Counted from the stretch's first letter, positions 34,675 through 44,081 are shown. The stretch is DNA of 64,000 nucleotides from Bacteroidales bacterium (GCA_016709865.1 JADJLX010000005.1:1178001-1242000); one strand, 5' to 3'. The notes: generated by a model from the letters alone, not told the origin. Made by a program: numbers and translations.

Positions 34675-35807
34675 ACTTTATTGAGAATTACACTAAAGAC
34701 AGTCCCTTCAGTTTCATTACTGATAAAACTGACTTTACCATGAAGATAATTCTCCGTTAGCAGTTTTATACTATATGTTCCAATCCCTCTTCCCTGGCCT
34801 TTAGTACTGAAAGATCGCTGAAACAACTGCATCTGTATATCCTCCGGTATTACTGCATCGTTTTTTACCCAGAAACGGACTCTTGTTGACTGACTTTCAA
34901 CTCCCATACTGACTGTTCCCTCCTTTTGAGTAGCTTCCAAAGCATTTTTCAGAAGATTTATCAGTATTCTTTGGAACAATAATCTATCAGTAGCGAAATA
35001 AAAATTTGTGCAATCACTGCCGATTTTAATATTTTTATTCTTCCCGACCTCATGAGATTTTATCCTTCCGATCGCTGATTCAATACACTCCATAGAACTC
35101 ACCGGCTCAATATTCACTTTTAGATCCCCGTTCTCCGCTGCCCTTATCTGTCTGTGCAACATTATTTCCTCAAGCATCTCGCGGCTTGCCTCTTCAGAAA
35201 GATTAATCAGTTCACTAGCCTCTTCCGGATTTGTTCCCTCTTTCAGAAGTGAAAGAAGCCCGTTCAGCCCTCCTGCACTGTTCAGCAAATCGTGAAAAAA
35301 GATTCTTTCAAGAGCGAACCTTCTTTTTTCATCACTGATATCCTGAAAAATCATTGCATAATATGTCTGACCAGACAATTGAATCGGGGTTGAGCTGATA
35401 TTAAGATCAAGACTTTTCATTTTACCGTTAACCGTTGTGGTAATTCGTGTCTCCTTTGATGATTTGGTTCCAGTTTTCTGACTTTCCAGTATAACATTAA
35501 CTGCACCACAGTATGCACAGGAAACTGAAGTTCCGCATCCTGCAGCTTCATCAGTGGAATGAATGCATGATACGACTTCACCTGGTCTTTTACCCAAAAC
35601 ACTTTCAATTGAGTCGAAGCCAAGCAGAGATAAAAATTCAGTATTAGCGAATACTATCTGACGGTTTTGGTCTATCACTGCGCCAATTCCTGTTAAAGAC
35701 CCAAATATTTCATTAAAAAATTTCTGAGAATAGATCGCTTCAAATTGCCTTTGGATGTCTTCTTTGGAGGTCCTGGCCGCAGGGGCATAGAATGTCTTCT
35801 CTTCCAT
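34644..35807 (-). CDS. PAS-domain sensor histidine kinase with four-cysteine PAS motif
   Basis: 387 residues, no membrane segments. A PAS domain covers about 35-155. Inside it is a cysteine cluster Cys81, Cys91, Cys97 and Cys100 (CGTSVSCAYCGAV), suggesting a bound metal, cluster or redox switch. The phospho-acceptor is His172 in RIFFHDLLNSAGG. The HATPase domain has ILINLLKNALEAT (N box) and GRGIGTYSIKLL (G box). The C-terminal residues FPADLEDSR come from a repeat. No response regulator is paired with it on its strand. The 213-base gap upstream holds promoters in both directions. Confidence 0.9.
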   Translation of the reverse strand: MEEKTFYAPAARTSKEDIQRQFEAIYSQKFFNEIFGSLTGIGAVIDQNRQIVFANTEFLSLLGFDSIESVLGKRPGEVVSCIHSTDEAAGCGTSVSCAYCGAVNVILESQKTGTKSSKETRITTTVNGKMKSLDLNISSTPIQLSGQTYYAMIFQDISDEKRRFALERIFFHDLLNSAGGLNGLLSLLKEGTNPEEASELINLSEEASREMLEEIMLHRQIRAAENGDLKVNIEPVSSMECIESAIGRIKSHEVGKNKNIKIGSDCTNFYFATDRLLFQRILINLLKNALEATQKEGTVSMGVESQSTRVRFWVKNDAVIPEDIQMQLFQRSFSTKGQGRGIGTYSIKLLTENYLHGKVSFISNETEGTVFSVILNKVFPADLEDSR

Positions 35808-35841
35808 TATTTCCTTATTAAAAACCCAAATTTAAGATGAG

Positions 35842-35849
35842 CAAAGATA
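35842..35849 (-). promoter_or_regulatory. Promoter -7 box for the PAS histidine kinase
   Basis: TATCTTTG on the minus strand, 34 bases upstream of the ATG at 35807. The -33 element is not clear. Confidence 0.5.
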
Positions 35850-35936
35850 ATATTCAAATTAAAAACCTTACTAAAAATTCATTTTACAGATGAAAACATA
35901 TCATTTGCAGATGCTACTACCAGTCAGGTATATTGG

Positions 35937-35969
35937 TTTTGATTATTGACCTGCAAGATAATACATTTG
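35937..35969 (+). promoter_or_regulatory. Promoter of the LytS-LytTR pair
   Basis: TTTTG (35937-35941), a 20-base spacer and TACATTTG (35962-35969) match both parts of the Bacteroidota promoter (-33 TTTG, -7 TAnnTTTG). It is the most complete promoter I see in the window and lies about 50 bases before the ATG at 36021. Confidence 0.7.
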
Positions 35970-36020
35970 TGATGAAAAAATATTTGGCTAATTTTAGGTC
36001 AGATTGAGGCACTCCCTTAA

Positions 36021-37049
36021 ATGGACAAAAAGCGGATTCTATACATACATTTTTTCATATGGCTGTTTGCAATTTTTGCAAATCTTCCCTATTCGCATCT
36101 GAGTCAGAACATGGAACCGAAAATGATTGTATCCAATACAATCGGTTTTCTGTATCTGATGCTTGTTTTCTATTTATTCTATCTTTTTCTGGCTCCGCTG
36201 TTTCTGAATAAACGAAAACTGGTCGAATTCTTCGGATTCTCATTTCTGATAGTATTGATAATGCCCTTCTTCGGATACACTCTGCTTTTTTTATCAAGGG
36301 CATTGTTTGAGGGCACTTTTAATGATTTTTACAAAGGATATTCATTCCAATCTCATATGAGTGGCTACTACCCTGTTCTGACAGCTGCAGTATTTGGTTC
36401 ATTCTTCAGTGTGATAATTAACTGGTTTACAACAATGAATCAAAAAGCAGAACTAGATAAACAGAAACTGGCAGTAGAACTTGACCTGCTGAAAAGCAAA
36501 CTAAACCCTCATTTCCTGTTCAATACACTCAACAACATTGACTCTCTTATCCACCAAAATACAGAAGAGGCTTCAGCTGCACTCATCAGACTTTCTGAGA
36601 TGATGCGATACCTTACTTATGAAACATCATCAGAGGTGGTAACACTGAACAGGGAGGTTGATTATATCCGAAACTTCATTGAGCTCTTCAGAATACGTAT
36701 TAAAACACCTGAGGATGTACGGTTTGAAGAAAATGGCGATATGAATATAAAAATTGCACCCGCACTCTTTGTTCCACTTATCGAAAATGCTTTCAAATTT
36801 GCCAGCTTCAGAACAAAAAAACCTTGTGTAGATATTCACCTGACATCAGAAAAAGGGCTGGTTAATTTTAATATTTCGAATTATTTCGATATAAATTCGA
36901 ATAAATCTGAATCTGCTGATTCAGGATACGGACTCATAAATCTGAGAAAAAGACTCAGCTTAATCTATCCCGGGAAACACTCACTTCTTATAGACCAGGT
37001 TGACTCCCGATACAATGTAAAACTAATTATCGACACAAATGCAGATTAA
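36021..37049 (+). CDS. LytS-type sensor histidine kinase
   Basis: 342 residues. Four hydrophobic segments (about 8-24, 39-60, 68-92, 115-137) anchor it in the inner membrane, followed by a short coiled linker. The His_kinase domain has the phospho-acceptor His164 in LKSKLNPHFLFNTLNNIDSL, and the ATPase domain starts around residue 235 (VPLIENAFKF). There is no obvious extracytoplasmic sensing domain, so it likely senses in or near the membrane. It overlaps the response regulator by 11 bases and the two form a two-component pair. Confidence 0.92.
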   Translation: MDKKRILYIHFFIWLFAIFANLPYSHLSQNMEPKMIVSNTIGFLYLMLVFYLFYLFLAPLFLNKRKLVEFFGFSFLIVLIMPFFGYTLLFLSRALFEGTFNDFYKGYSFQSHMSGYYPVLTAAVFGSFFSVIINWFTTMNQKAELDKQKLAVELDLLKSKLNPHFLFNTLNNIDSLIHQNTEEASAALIRLSEMMRYLTYETSSEVVTLNREVDYIRNFIELFRIRIKTPEDVRFEENGDMNIKIAPALFVPLIENAFKFASFRTKKPCVDIHLTSEKGLVNFNISNYFDINSNKSESADSGYGLINLRKRLSLIYPGKHSLLIDQVDSRYNVKLIIDTNAD

Positions 37050-37740
37050 CTGTATTGCAATAGATGACGAACCGCTTGCACTGTCAAAGCTGGAGGGATT
37101 CATAAATAAGGTTTCCGGACTTAAACTCCAGCGGACATTCGACAATGCAATTGATGCTATCGGCTGGCTGAAGGAGAATAGCACCGATTTGATCTTCCTC
37201 GATATTCAGATGGAACAACTCACTGGCATACAATTTATTGAGACTACAGGGACGACAGCAAGAATAGTTATTACCTCAGCGTATGATCAGTATGCGATAA
37301 AAGGATTCGAGCTTAATGTGACTGACTATCTGCTCAAACCTTATTCTTTTCAGCGTTTCCTGATGTCAGTAAATAAGGTAATGGGTTACTATTCACATAA
37401 AACGGAAATTAAAAACAGCCTCCCGGAAGATGACGGCTATATTTTTGTTAAAACAGAATACCGGCTTGAAAGAGTAGACCTGGATGAAATATTATACATT
37501 GAAGGAATGAAAGATTACCTCAGAATAGTATGCCCGGATAAAAAAATCATGACACTTCAGAGCTTTGCAAAACTTGAAGGAAGTCTTCCGGCAAAAAGAT
37601 TCTGTCGCGTCCACAAGTCTTTTATTGTCGCAATAGATAAAATAAAATCGGTAGAGAGAGGTGTAATAATAATTGCTGACCAGCGGATACCGGTCAGCAA
37701 TACATATAAAGATAAATTCTTTTCGAAAATAAGAACCTGA
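37039..37740 (+). CDS. LytTR-family response regulator
   Basis: 233 residues. The receiver domain has acidic pocket IDDEP (8-12), phospho-acceptor Asp55 in LIFLDIQM and Lys in LLKPYSF. The C-terminal LytTR DNA-binding domain runs from about 140 (FVKTEYRLERVDLDEILYIE and FCRVHKSFIVA are typical). It acts downstream of the overlapping LytS kinase. Its 3' end is 3 bases from the convergent ABC permease; permeases of this type are frequent neighbours of LytTR systems, though regulation is not shown. Confidence 0.93.
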   Translation: MQINCIAIDDEPLALSKLEGFINKVSGLKLQRTFDNAIDAIGWLKENSTDLIFLDIQMEQLTGIQFIETTGTTARIVITSAYDQYAIKGFELNVTDYLLKPYSFQRFLMSVNKVMGYYSHKTEIKNSLPEDDGYIFVKTEYRLERVDLDEILYIEGMKDYLRIVCPDKKIMTLQSFAKLEGSLPAKRFCRVHKSFIVAIDKIKSVERGVIIIADQRIPVSNTYKDKFFSKIRT

Positions 37741-37743
37741 GTA

Positions 37744-40170
37744 CTATTCTATTCTCAAAGCCCTTGATGGATTATAATTTGCAGCTTTAATTGTCTGATA
37801 GCTAATCGATAACCACCCAATTATCAGGACAATTAATGTTGCGCCAAGATAAATAAACGCGCTAACACTTATCTTGCTGGCAAATCCCTCGAGCCAGTAT
37901 TTCGATCCGAAATATGCAATAGGATAAGCAATTACAGATGAAATCAGGATAAGGTATATCACTTCCTTTGACAAGAGGCCTAATACCACATTTATTGAAG
38001 CTCCGTATGTTTTTCTGATCCCAATCTCCCTGGTCCGCTTGTTTGTAATAAATGTTACCAGGCCAAGCAATCCGATACAGGCTATAAAGATTGCCAGTAC
38101 AGAAAATATGATAAAGATCTTGCCTGTCTTCATCTCCGACCTGTAAAGATTATTCCATGAATCAGTGAAAAAATCATACTGGAATGGCTGCATCTGTGTA
38201 AATGTCAGCCACTTGCTCTCAATTTCCCTTATAGTTTCATTTATGTTATTCCCGGTAAGTCTTACAGTAGCGTATTGATCGCCGCCACCCATCCGCAAAA
38301 CGGTAAAAATTACCGGATCTATTGATTTATGCATCGATGTGATATTAAAATCCTTCATTACACCAATTATCTTCAGTTTCTGAAACTGACCGGGACCAGC
38401 AGGCTGAAGAACATATTTTCCAACCGGATCTGTTAATCCCAAAGATTTAACTGCTGCTTCATTTATCATTACCGAAAGTGAATCAGTACTGAATTCCCTT
38501 GAGAAAAATCTTCCTGCAACAAGCTTAACACCTAAGGCTTCGGGAAAGTCAAAACTCACCTGGGTTTGCTGCAACAGATAAGTTTTCTTTTCAGCATCCT
38601 CATCATTAAAAAAGGCATTATTGTTAAAATTGGTTCCCGGGACAGCTCTTGAAAATCCAACTTTTTCAACACCTGGAATTTGCAAAATCTGGTCACGGAA
38701 TGATGGCATCTGCCTGAAGAAGGCATCCGGTCGTCTTATTACAATAAGATTCTCTTTCTCAAATCCCAGGTCTTTATTAGTCATGTAATTCAATTGCCTG
38801 TATACTATTATGGAGCCAATAATAATTACTATTGAGACTGTAAACTGGAAGACAACCAGGATACCTCTCAGCCTCTTTGACATCGAACCAGGGTTTAAAG
38901 TTCCCTTTAATACCTCAACAGGATTAAATGATGCCAGAACAAAGGCAGGATAGAAACCGGCTGAGACCCCTACAAAAAGGATCAGAAGAAGTATTGATAA
39001 AAACCCAAGATAACTATCAAAAAGTCCGACTGACAATTCCCTTCCAATAAGCTGGTTGAAAGCCGGTGTAAAAGCAATAACCAGCAAAATAGCCAATATT
39101 GTCGCCAGGGCTGCGATCAGCAGAGATTCACCCAGGAACTGTGAAATCAGGCCTGGTTTATTAGCACCTGATACTTTCCTCACACCCACTTCTTTTGCCC
39201 TTCCGGCGGACCTTGCAGTTGCCAGATTAACATAGTTTATTATAGCTATAATCAGAATTAACAAAGCAATAACAGCAAATATATATACAGTACTAAGCGA
39301 ACCATTCGGCTCAAGATTATACTGGGTTGCACCCTTAAGATGAAGATCCTTTAAAGGTTCAAGTACATAACTGAATTCATTGCCTGCCTTTCTGAAATCT
39401 TCAATTGAATACCCGATAAACTGCTGAATCTGAGGACCGACATATTTGATAACCATCTCCCTGAATTTTTCCTGCAGGGCATCTTTATCTGTGCCATCCT
39501 TTACTACAATATAGGTATAGAAATTATGGTTCAGCCAGAATGTATTGTTACCCTGTCCGGGATATGTGCTCATTGAACCAAGCATATCAAATTGTATATG
39601 AGAATTGTCCGGCACATTCTGAACGACTCCGGTAACAGTATATAGAATTGTATCTGCCTCAACAATAATTTTTTGTCCCATAGGATCCTGATCCCCAAAG
39701 TACTTTTTTGCGTACTCCTCAGTAAGTACCATCGATTTTGGTCTCACCAGGGCTGTTTTAGGATCACCTGATATCAGCTTAAAATCCAGAACATCGAAAA
39801 AAGTCGAATCAGCAAACAACACTCCATCCTCGTTGAATTTATTTTCCCCGAAACGGATCAGCCATGCTCCCATTTGTGTCACCCGGGTAGCTTTCAGTAC
39901 TTCAGGGTAATCATTTAGCATTGCCTGTGCCATCGGGGCTGCTGTCACAGCCTGGTCGAGTATTCCTCCTGCCATGCGGCCGACAACTTTAATACTATAG
40001 ATGTTTTCATAGTTTTTATGAAACCTGTCATAGCTCAGTTCATGAATGACATAAAGAGTTATAAACATGAAACTTGTTAGTCCGATTGCCAGACCACCTA
40101 CATTTAATAGTACATATCCGCTCTGCTTTCGCATATTGCGGAACACATTGATAAAAAAGTTTTTCAGCAT
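37744..40170 (-). CDS. MacB/FtsX-type ABC transporter permease
   Basis: 808 residues with the double FtsX layout: an N-terminal helix (about 20-42), a MacB-like periplasmic domain, three helices (about 285-400), one further helix near 430-450, a second periplasmic domain and three C-terminal helices (about 690-800). Motifs RSAGRAKEVGVRKVSGA and KRTREIGIRKTYGAS mark the two FtsX domains. These proteins pump no substrate through the membrane but transmit force to the periplasm. No ATPase gene is adjacent. Followed by no terminator before the convergent LytTR gene. Confidence 0.9.
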   Translation of the reverse strand: MLKNFFINVFRNMRKQSGYVLLNVGGLAIGLTSFMFITLYVIHELSYDRFHKNYENIYSIKVVGRMAGGILDQAVTAAPMAQAMLNDYPEVLKATRVTQMGAWLIRFGENKFNEDGVLFADSTFFDVLDFKLISGDPKTALVRPKSMVLTEEYAKKYFGDQDPMGQKIIVEADTILYTVTGVVQNVPDNSHIQFDMLGSMSTYPGQGNNTFWLNHNFYTYIVVKDGTDKDALQEKFREMVIKYVGPQIQQFIGYSIEDFRKAGNEFSYVLEPLKDLHLKGATQYNLEPNGSLSTVYIFAVIALLILIIAIINYVNLATARSAGRAKEVGVRKVSGANKPGLISQFLGESLLIAALATILAILLVIAFTPAFNQLIGRELSVGLFDSYLGFLSILLLILFVGVSAGFYPAFVLASFNPVEVLKGTLNPGSMSKRLRGILVVFQFTVSIVIIIGSIIVYRQLNYMTNKDLGFEKENLIVIRRPDAFFRQMPSFRDQILQIPGVEKVGFSRAVPGTNFNNNAFFNDEDAEKKTYLLQQTQVSFDFPEALGVKLVAGRFFSREFSTDSLSVMINEAAVKSLGLTDPVGKYVLQPAGPGQFQKLKIIGVMKDFNITSMHKSIDPVIFTVLRMGGGDQYATVRLTGNNINETIREIESKWLTFTQMQPFQYDFFTDSWNNLYRSEMKTGKIFIIFSVLAIFIACIGLLGLVTFITNKRTREIGIRKTYGASINVVLGLLSKEVIYLILISSVIAYPIAYFGSKYWLEGFASKISVSAFIYLGATLIVLIIGWLSISYQTIKAANYNPSRALRIE

Positions 40171-40218
40171 ATCAGGTACGGTTAGTTTCTTTTTTCTATA
40201 TCATATTAAAGACATAAA

Positions 40219-40249
40219 AAAAACTACCGTGTTGCATCCGGTAGTTTTT
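40219..40249 (-). terminator. Intrinsic terminator downstream of the VWA gene
   Basis: An 11-pair stem of AAAAACTACCG (40219-40229) and CGGTAGTTTTT (40239-40249), with T-runs on both sides. It stands about 90 bases after the VWA stop, beyond a repeat array, and just upstream of the permease start. Confidence 0.75.
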
Positions 40250-40264
40250 AATTCTTATAATTCT

Positions 40265-40330
40265 TCTCTGTGTTACTCTGTGGCTTCTCTGTGTAACTCT
40301 GTGTAAGTTCTTATTTTTTTACACAGAGAG
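40265..40330. repeat. CTCTGTG repeat array, locus 1
   Basis: Four CTCTGTG units with spacers of 3 to 8 bases, then an inverse CACAGAG at 40322-40328. The same family occurs at 42337, 51329 and 53551, with a CTCCGTG variant at 63791. Confidence 0.8.
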
Positions 40331-40336
40331 CTTTTT

Positions 40337-42214
40337 TTATTCTTTATCAGCAAGAACCCGCATATCTTTTACGGTACTGATTAATCTGATAAGCTCAGAT
40401 CTGTAGCCGTCTTCATCCTCACCCCTTGCCGATCTGGCCAGTTTTGCAGCCCCCTCAAGAGTAGAGTTTCCTTTGAATTCCGAATTTCTGAGAATCATGC
40501 CGAATTCTGATACTGCAGCAGCAAAACGAATGTTATCAGAAGCATCTTCCAGGTCGGAGATATAACCTTTGACCAATTTATCAAGCAGCATGCTTGTTTT
40601 TCCATCAGGCTTTTTATACCGGAGCTTGATTGTCAGGTATTCAGATGAGTAATCCTTTTCATCCTGTTTTTTCGATGCAGAAACCTGATATTTCAGCGGA
40701 TCAACAGAAGGGATTCTTTCATCTGATCCTGCCGGAACTAGTTCATAAAGAGCAGTTACATTATGTCCCGAGCCCATTTCACCTGCATCCTTGGTATCAT
40801 CATTGAAATCCTCATCGTTCAGCAGCCTGTTTTCGTAACCAATAAGCCTGTATGACTGCACCTTAGCAGGATTAAACTCTATCTGGAACTTGACATCCTT
40901 AGCTATTGTGAACAATGTGCCGCCGAATTCCCGGACCAATACTTTTCTTGCTTCCTGAAGGTTATCAATATATGAGTAGTTACCATTGCCTTTATCGGCA
41001 ATTATCTCCATCTTATCATCCTTTACGTTTCCCATTCCGAATCCGAGCACTGTTATAAATACACCCAGTTCACGTTTCTCCTCGACAAGTCTCTCCATCC
41101 CGCCATTACTTGATTCACCAACATTGAAATCGCCATCAGTGGCAAGAATAATCCTGTTGTTTCCGCCTTTTACAAAGTTTTTCTCAGCCTCTCTGTAAGC
41201 AAGCTTCAATCCGGCACCACCCGCAGTCGATCCGCCTGCTTCAAGATTATCTATGGCTGCCATTATTGCTTCCTTCCTGTTACCAGGAGTCGATTCAAGT
41301 ACAAGTCCCGCAGCACCTGCATAGACCACAATCGCAACCTTGTCTTCCGGTCTTAGCTCATTTACAAGTAATCCAAAAGCTGATTTAAGCAATGGAAGTT
41401 TATTTGGATCGCTCATTGAGCCAGAAACATCAATCAGGAATACAAGATTGGAAGGAGGAAGTGATGATTTATCAATGCTCTTACCCCTTAGTCCGACATG
41501 AAGCAACTGATGATTTGTATTCCATGGACAGATTGCAAGTTCTGTATAAACTGAAAACGGATGTTCACCTTTTGGCTCAGGGTAATCATATTTGAAATAA
41601 TTTATCATCTCCTCTATCCTTACAGCATCTGCGGGTGGAAGCTGACCACCATTAATGAACCTCCTGATGTTCGAATATGATGCATTATCAACATCAATCG
41701 AAAATGTTGATAAAGGATTGTTCTTCACATTTTTAAAACCATTTTCATTAACTGAAGCATAACCTTCTGTATTAAAGTTATTGTTGTAACGCTGGAATGA
41801 TCCTTTTGATTCATAAGCCCTCATAGAAGGCGCCGATGCATAAGGTGACCTGGTAGCTATATCTTTTCTGGCACCATAGCCTGTAACAACAAGTTCATCC
41901 ATTAGCGTTATTTCCTCATTCATCTTAATATTGATCACACTTTTGTTTCCGATTATTTCCTCAACTGTTGTGCAACCAGCAAATGAAAATATGAGTGCTT
42001 TTGCCTGAGGATCAACTACTATACTATAATATCCTTTCTGATCTGTAATGGAAATCAAAGATTTGGCAGAACTTCCCTTGACTTTTACTGTCACCCCGGC
42101 GAGAGGTTGTCCCTGATTATCGGTAACTATACCGTTAATAGTTCTGAATTCTGTAAAAGCAATCATAATTGCCCCGAGAATTACTACTGCGAAGATTGAT
42201 AAACTGTTTTTCAT
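40337..42214 (-). CDS. VWA-domain protein of the YfbK type with N-terminal carboxypeptidase-regulatory-like domain
   Basis: 625 residues. An N-terminal hydrophobic segment (about 4-21) leads to a carboxypeptidase D regulatory-like beta domain (25-100) and then a SusC-like phrase ELVVTGYG (107-114). The core is a YfbK-type von Willebrand domain with MIDAS D-V-S-G-S beginning at Asp262, followed by a DUF3520-like C-terminus (FAAAVSEFGMILRNSEF). It is an envelope protein of unknown function. The divergent neighbour is a sigma factor with an anti-sigma/TonB-like partner that also carries VVVGYG, so the genes may form one envelope signalling unit (inference). Confidence 0.9.
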   Translation of the reverse strand: MKNSLSIFAVVILGAIMIAFTEFRTINGIVTDNQGQPLAGVTVKVKGSSAKSLISITDQKGYYSIVVDPQAKALIFSFAGCTTVEEIIGNKSVINIKMNEEITLMDELVVTGYGARKDIATRSPYASAPSMRAYESKGSFQRYNNNFNTEGYASVNENGFKNVKNNPLSTFSIDVDNASYSNIRRFINGGQLPPADAVRIEEMINYFKYDYPEPKGEHPFSVYTELAICPWNTNHQLLHVGLRGKSIDKSSLPPSNLVFLIDVSGSMSDPNKLPLLKSAFGLLVNELRPEDKVAIVVYAGAAGLVLESTPGNRKEAIMAAIDNLEAGGSTAGGAGLKLAYREAEKNFVKGGNNRIILATDGDFNVGESSNGGMERLVEEKRELGVFITVLGFGMGNVKDDKMEIIADKGNGNYSYIDNLQEARKVLVREFGGTLFTIAKDVKFQIEFNPAKVQSYRLIGYENRLLNDEDFNDDTKDAGEMGSGHNVTALYELVPAGSDERIPSVDPLKYQVSASKKQDEKDYSSEYLTIKLRYKKPDGKTSMLLDKLVKGYISDLEDASDNIRFAAAVSEFGMILRNSEFKGNSTLEGAAKLARSARGEDEDGYRSELIRLISTVKDMRVLADKE

Positions 42215-42336
42215 AATATCGGTTTTTAGTTAAACTTTTCTCATATGATGCAGGGTTTTTCCAAATTCCATAAAACCTCAGATTTATTTTCGCAATTGAA
42301 GTATCTTTAACATTGAATTTTATTATGAAGAATTAT

Positions 42337-42420
42337 TACACAGAGAACCACAGAGAAGACACAGAGTACCACAGAGGAGACCTCAGTATAACTCTGTGAT
42401 ACCTCCGTGTAGCTCTGTGT
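42337..42420. repeat. CTCTGTG repeat array, locus 2
   Basis: Four CACAGAG units in the first half are followed by CTCTGTG, CTCCGTG and CTCTGTG in the second half. It could fold as one long interrupted hairpin. It lies between the divergent VWA and sigma genes. Confidence 0.8.
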
Positions 42421-42457
42421 TTAAAAGAATCCTCAAATTCAGTCGATTTAAGATCTG

Positions 42458-43054
42458 ATGGCAATATTTAAAACAGGAAATATAAAGCAGCCAAAACCTG
42501 ATGAGGTTCTACTTACTGAATTTACATCAACAGGTAATCCCGAGGTTCTTGGTGAGCTCTATACCCGATATATGCATCTGGTATATGGAGTATGTCTGAA
42601 ATATCTGAAAGACAGGGAAGAATCGATGGATGCTGTGATGCAGATCTTTGAAAAATTAATTACAGATATCCCGAAACAAAAAATTGAAAACTTCAGCGGC
42701 TGGCTTCATATTGTAACCAGAAACTATTGCCTCATGCAGCTGAGGTCAAAGAAATCTAAAGATGAAAAACATAATGAATGGCTAAATGATACAACAGTTT
42801 TTATGGAATACAGCAATTCCGTGCATCCTATTGATAACGAAGAACAGGATCTGGAGAAAGCACTTGCTGATTGCATTGAACGATTGAAAGAGGAACAGAA
42901 AGAGTGTATTAAGCTATTTTACTATGAAAACAGGTGCTACCAGGAGATCTCAGCTGATCTCAATATTGATGAGAAGAAGGTGAAGAGTCACCTTCAGAAT
43001 GCAAAAAGAAATCTTAAAATCTGTCTTGAAGAAAAACATGTCAGACAAGAATAA
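42458..43054 (+). CDS. ECF-type RNA polymerase sigma factor
   Basis: 198 residues. Sigma region 2 is seen in LYTRYMHLVYGVCLKYLKD (approximate) with DAVMQIFEKL, and region 4 in LKEEQKECIKLFYYENRCYQ and a helix-turn-helix ending KVKSHLQNAKRNLK. No region 1.1 or 3 is present, so it is of the ECF class. The next gene overlaps by 17 bases and encodes a single-pass membrane protein, as expected for an anti-sigma partner. Confidence 0.92.
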   Translation: MAIFKTGNIKQPKPDEVLLTEFTSTGNPEVLGELYTRYMHLVYGVCLKYLKDREESMDAVMQIFEKLITDIPKQKIENFSGWLHIVTRNYCLMQLRSKKSKDEKHNEWLNDTTVFMEYSNSVHPIDNEEQDLEKALADCIERLKEEQKECIKLFYYENRCYQEISADLNIDEKKVKSHLQNAKRNLKICLEEKHVRQE

Positions 43055-44057
43055 AAATACCGGTAAGGGTCTTTCAGATTTTCTCCGTTACAGGAAAGGG
43101 GAAATGACCGGGGAAGAGAGAAACTCATTTGAAAGGGAGCTTCAGAAAGATCCATTTGCCAATGAGGCATCTGAAGGATTTGAATCATTATCGCCTGATG
43201 ATATTTTGATTGATCTTAAGAAAATTGAGAACCGTATTCCCAAAGCAAAAACCCGAGTAAAAGGATTTGTCATTTATCGGATAGCTGCTTCTGTTGCAGT
43301 GCTTATGGTAATTTCAACAATATTTATTTTGGTTCAGAGAAACAAAGCTGATGTACAGCTTGCAAAATATGAGAAGGCATCCGAACCTTTTGAAATATCG
43401 AAAGAAGAACCTGTTATACAAAATATAGCCGAAAAAATTAAAACCGGACCGGCTATAACTATCGAACGGAAGAATGAAGCAATTGCTGCTACTGGTGGAG
43501 CCGCTGCAGAGAAAAAACAGGAAGACATTATAACAAGAGATTTAATTGCGGAGAAAAAAGAGGTTATTGATTCTATTGCTGATATAGTAGTTAAACCCGC
43601 TGAGATCTACCTTGCTGAAGAAAAAATGGCAGCTCCTGCTGCAATAGTAAAGACAAGATCTACCGCTATTTCAGAGAGGCAGGTGAGGTTCGATACATCA
43701 TTAGCTGAATTGGAAGAAGTAGTAGTTGTTGGTTATGGAGCAAACAGCAAGAAAGACACAGAGACCGGTTATGCTGCACCTCAACCTGTCACAGGGAAAG
43801 CTGCCTTTGATAAATATATAGAAGAGAACATACACAGACCCGATTCAATAACTGAAGGCCAGAGAGTAGTTGTTGTTATTAATTTCACAGTACTTTCTGA
43901 TGGAAGGCTTGACAGTATTAAAATAATCAGAAGTCCGGGAAAAGCCTTTTCTGACGAAGCAATAAGACTCATTAAATCAGGACCTCAATGGAAGCCTGCT
44001 GAGGAGAATGGCAAAGCTGTTGATGATGAAGTGAGAGTCAGGATAGTATTCAAGTAG
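43038..44057 (+). CDS. Single-pass anti-sigma-like protein with TonB C-terminal domain
   Basis: 339 residues from ATG 43038. The cytosolic N-terminus (FLRYRKGEMTGEERNSFERE) resembles the zinc-less anti-sigma N-domain of Bacteroidota. There is one membrane helix (about 78-100), a Lys/Glu/Ala-rich periplasmic linker, a SusC-like EEVVVVGYG at 226-234, and a TonB_C domain (about 265-339: VVVVINFTVLSDGRLDSIKI, WKPAEENGK). It overlaps the sigma gene. The arrangement suggests a membrane anti-sigma factor that receives signal through a TonB-like C-terminus. This combination, and especially the plug-like phrase, is unusual. Confidence 0.85.
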   Translation: MSDKNKNTGKGLSDFLRYRKGEMTGEERNSFERELQKDPFANEASEGFESLSPDDILIDLKKIENRIPKAKTRVKGFVIYRIAASVAVLMVISTIFILVQRNKADVQLAKYEKASEPFEISKEEPVIQNIAEKIKTGPAITIERKNEAIAATGGAAAEKKQEDIITRDLIAEKKEVIDSIADIVVKPAEIYLAEEKMAAPAAIVKTRSTAISERQVRFDTSLAELEEVVVVGYGANSKKDTETGYAAPQPVTGKAAFDKYIEENIHRPDSITEGQRVVVVINFTVLSDGRLDSIKIIRSPGKAFSDEAIRLIKSGPQWKPAEENGKAVDDEVRVRIVFK

Positions 44058-44081
44058 GTTCTGTTTCCACGAAAACTTTAA

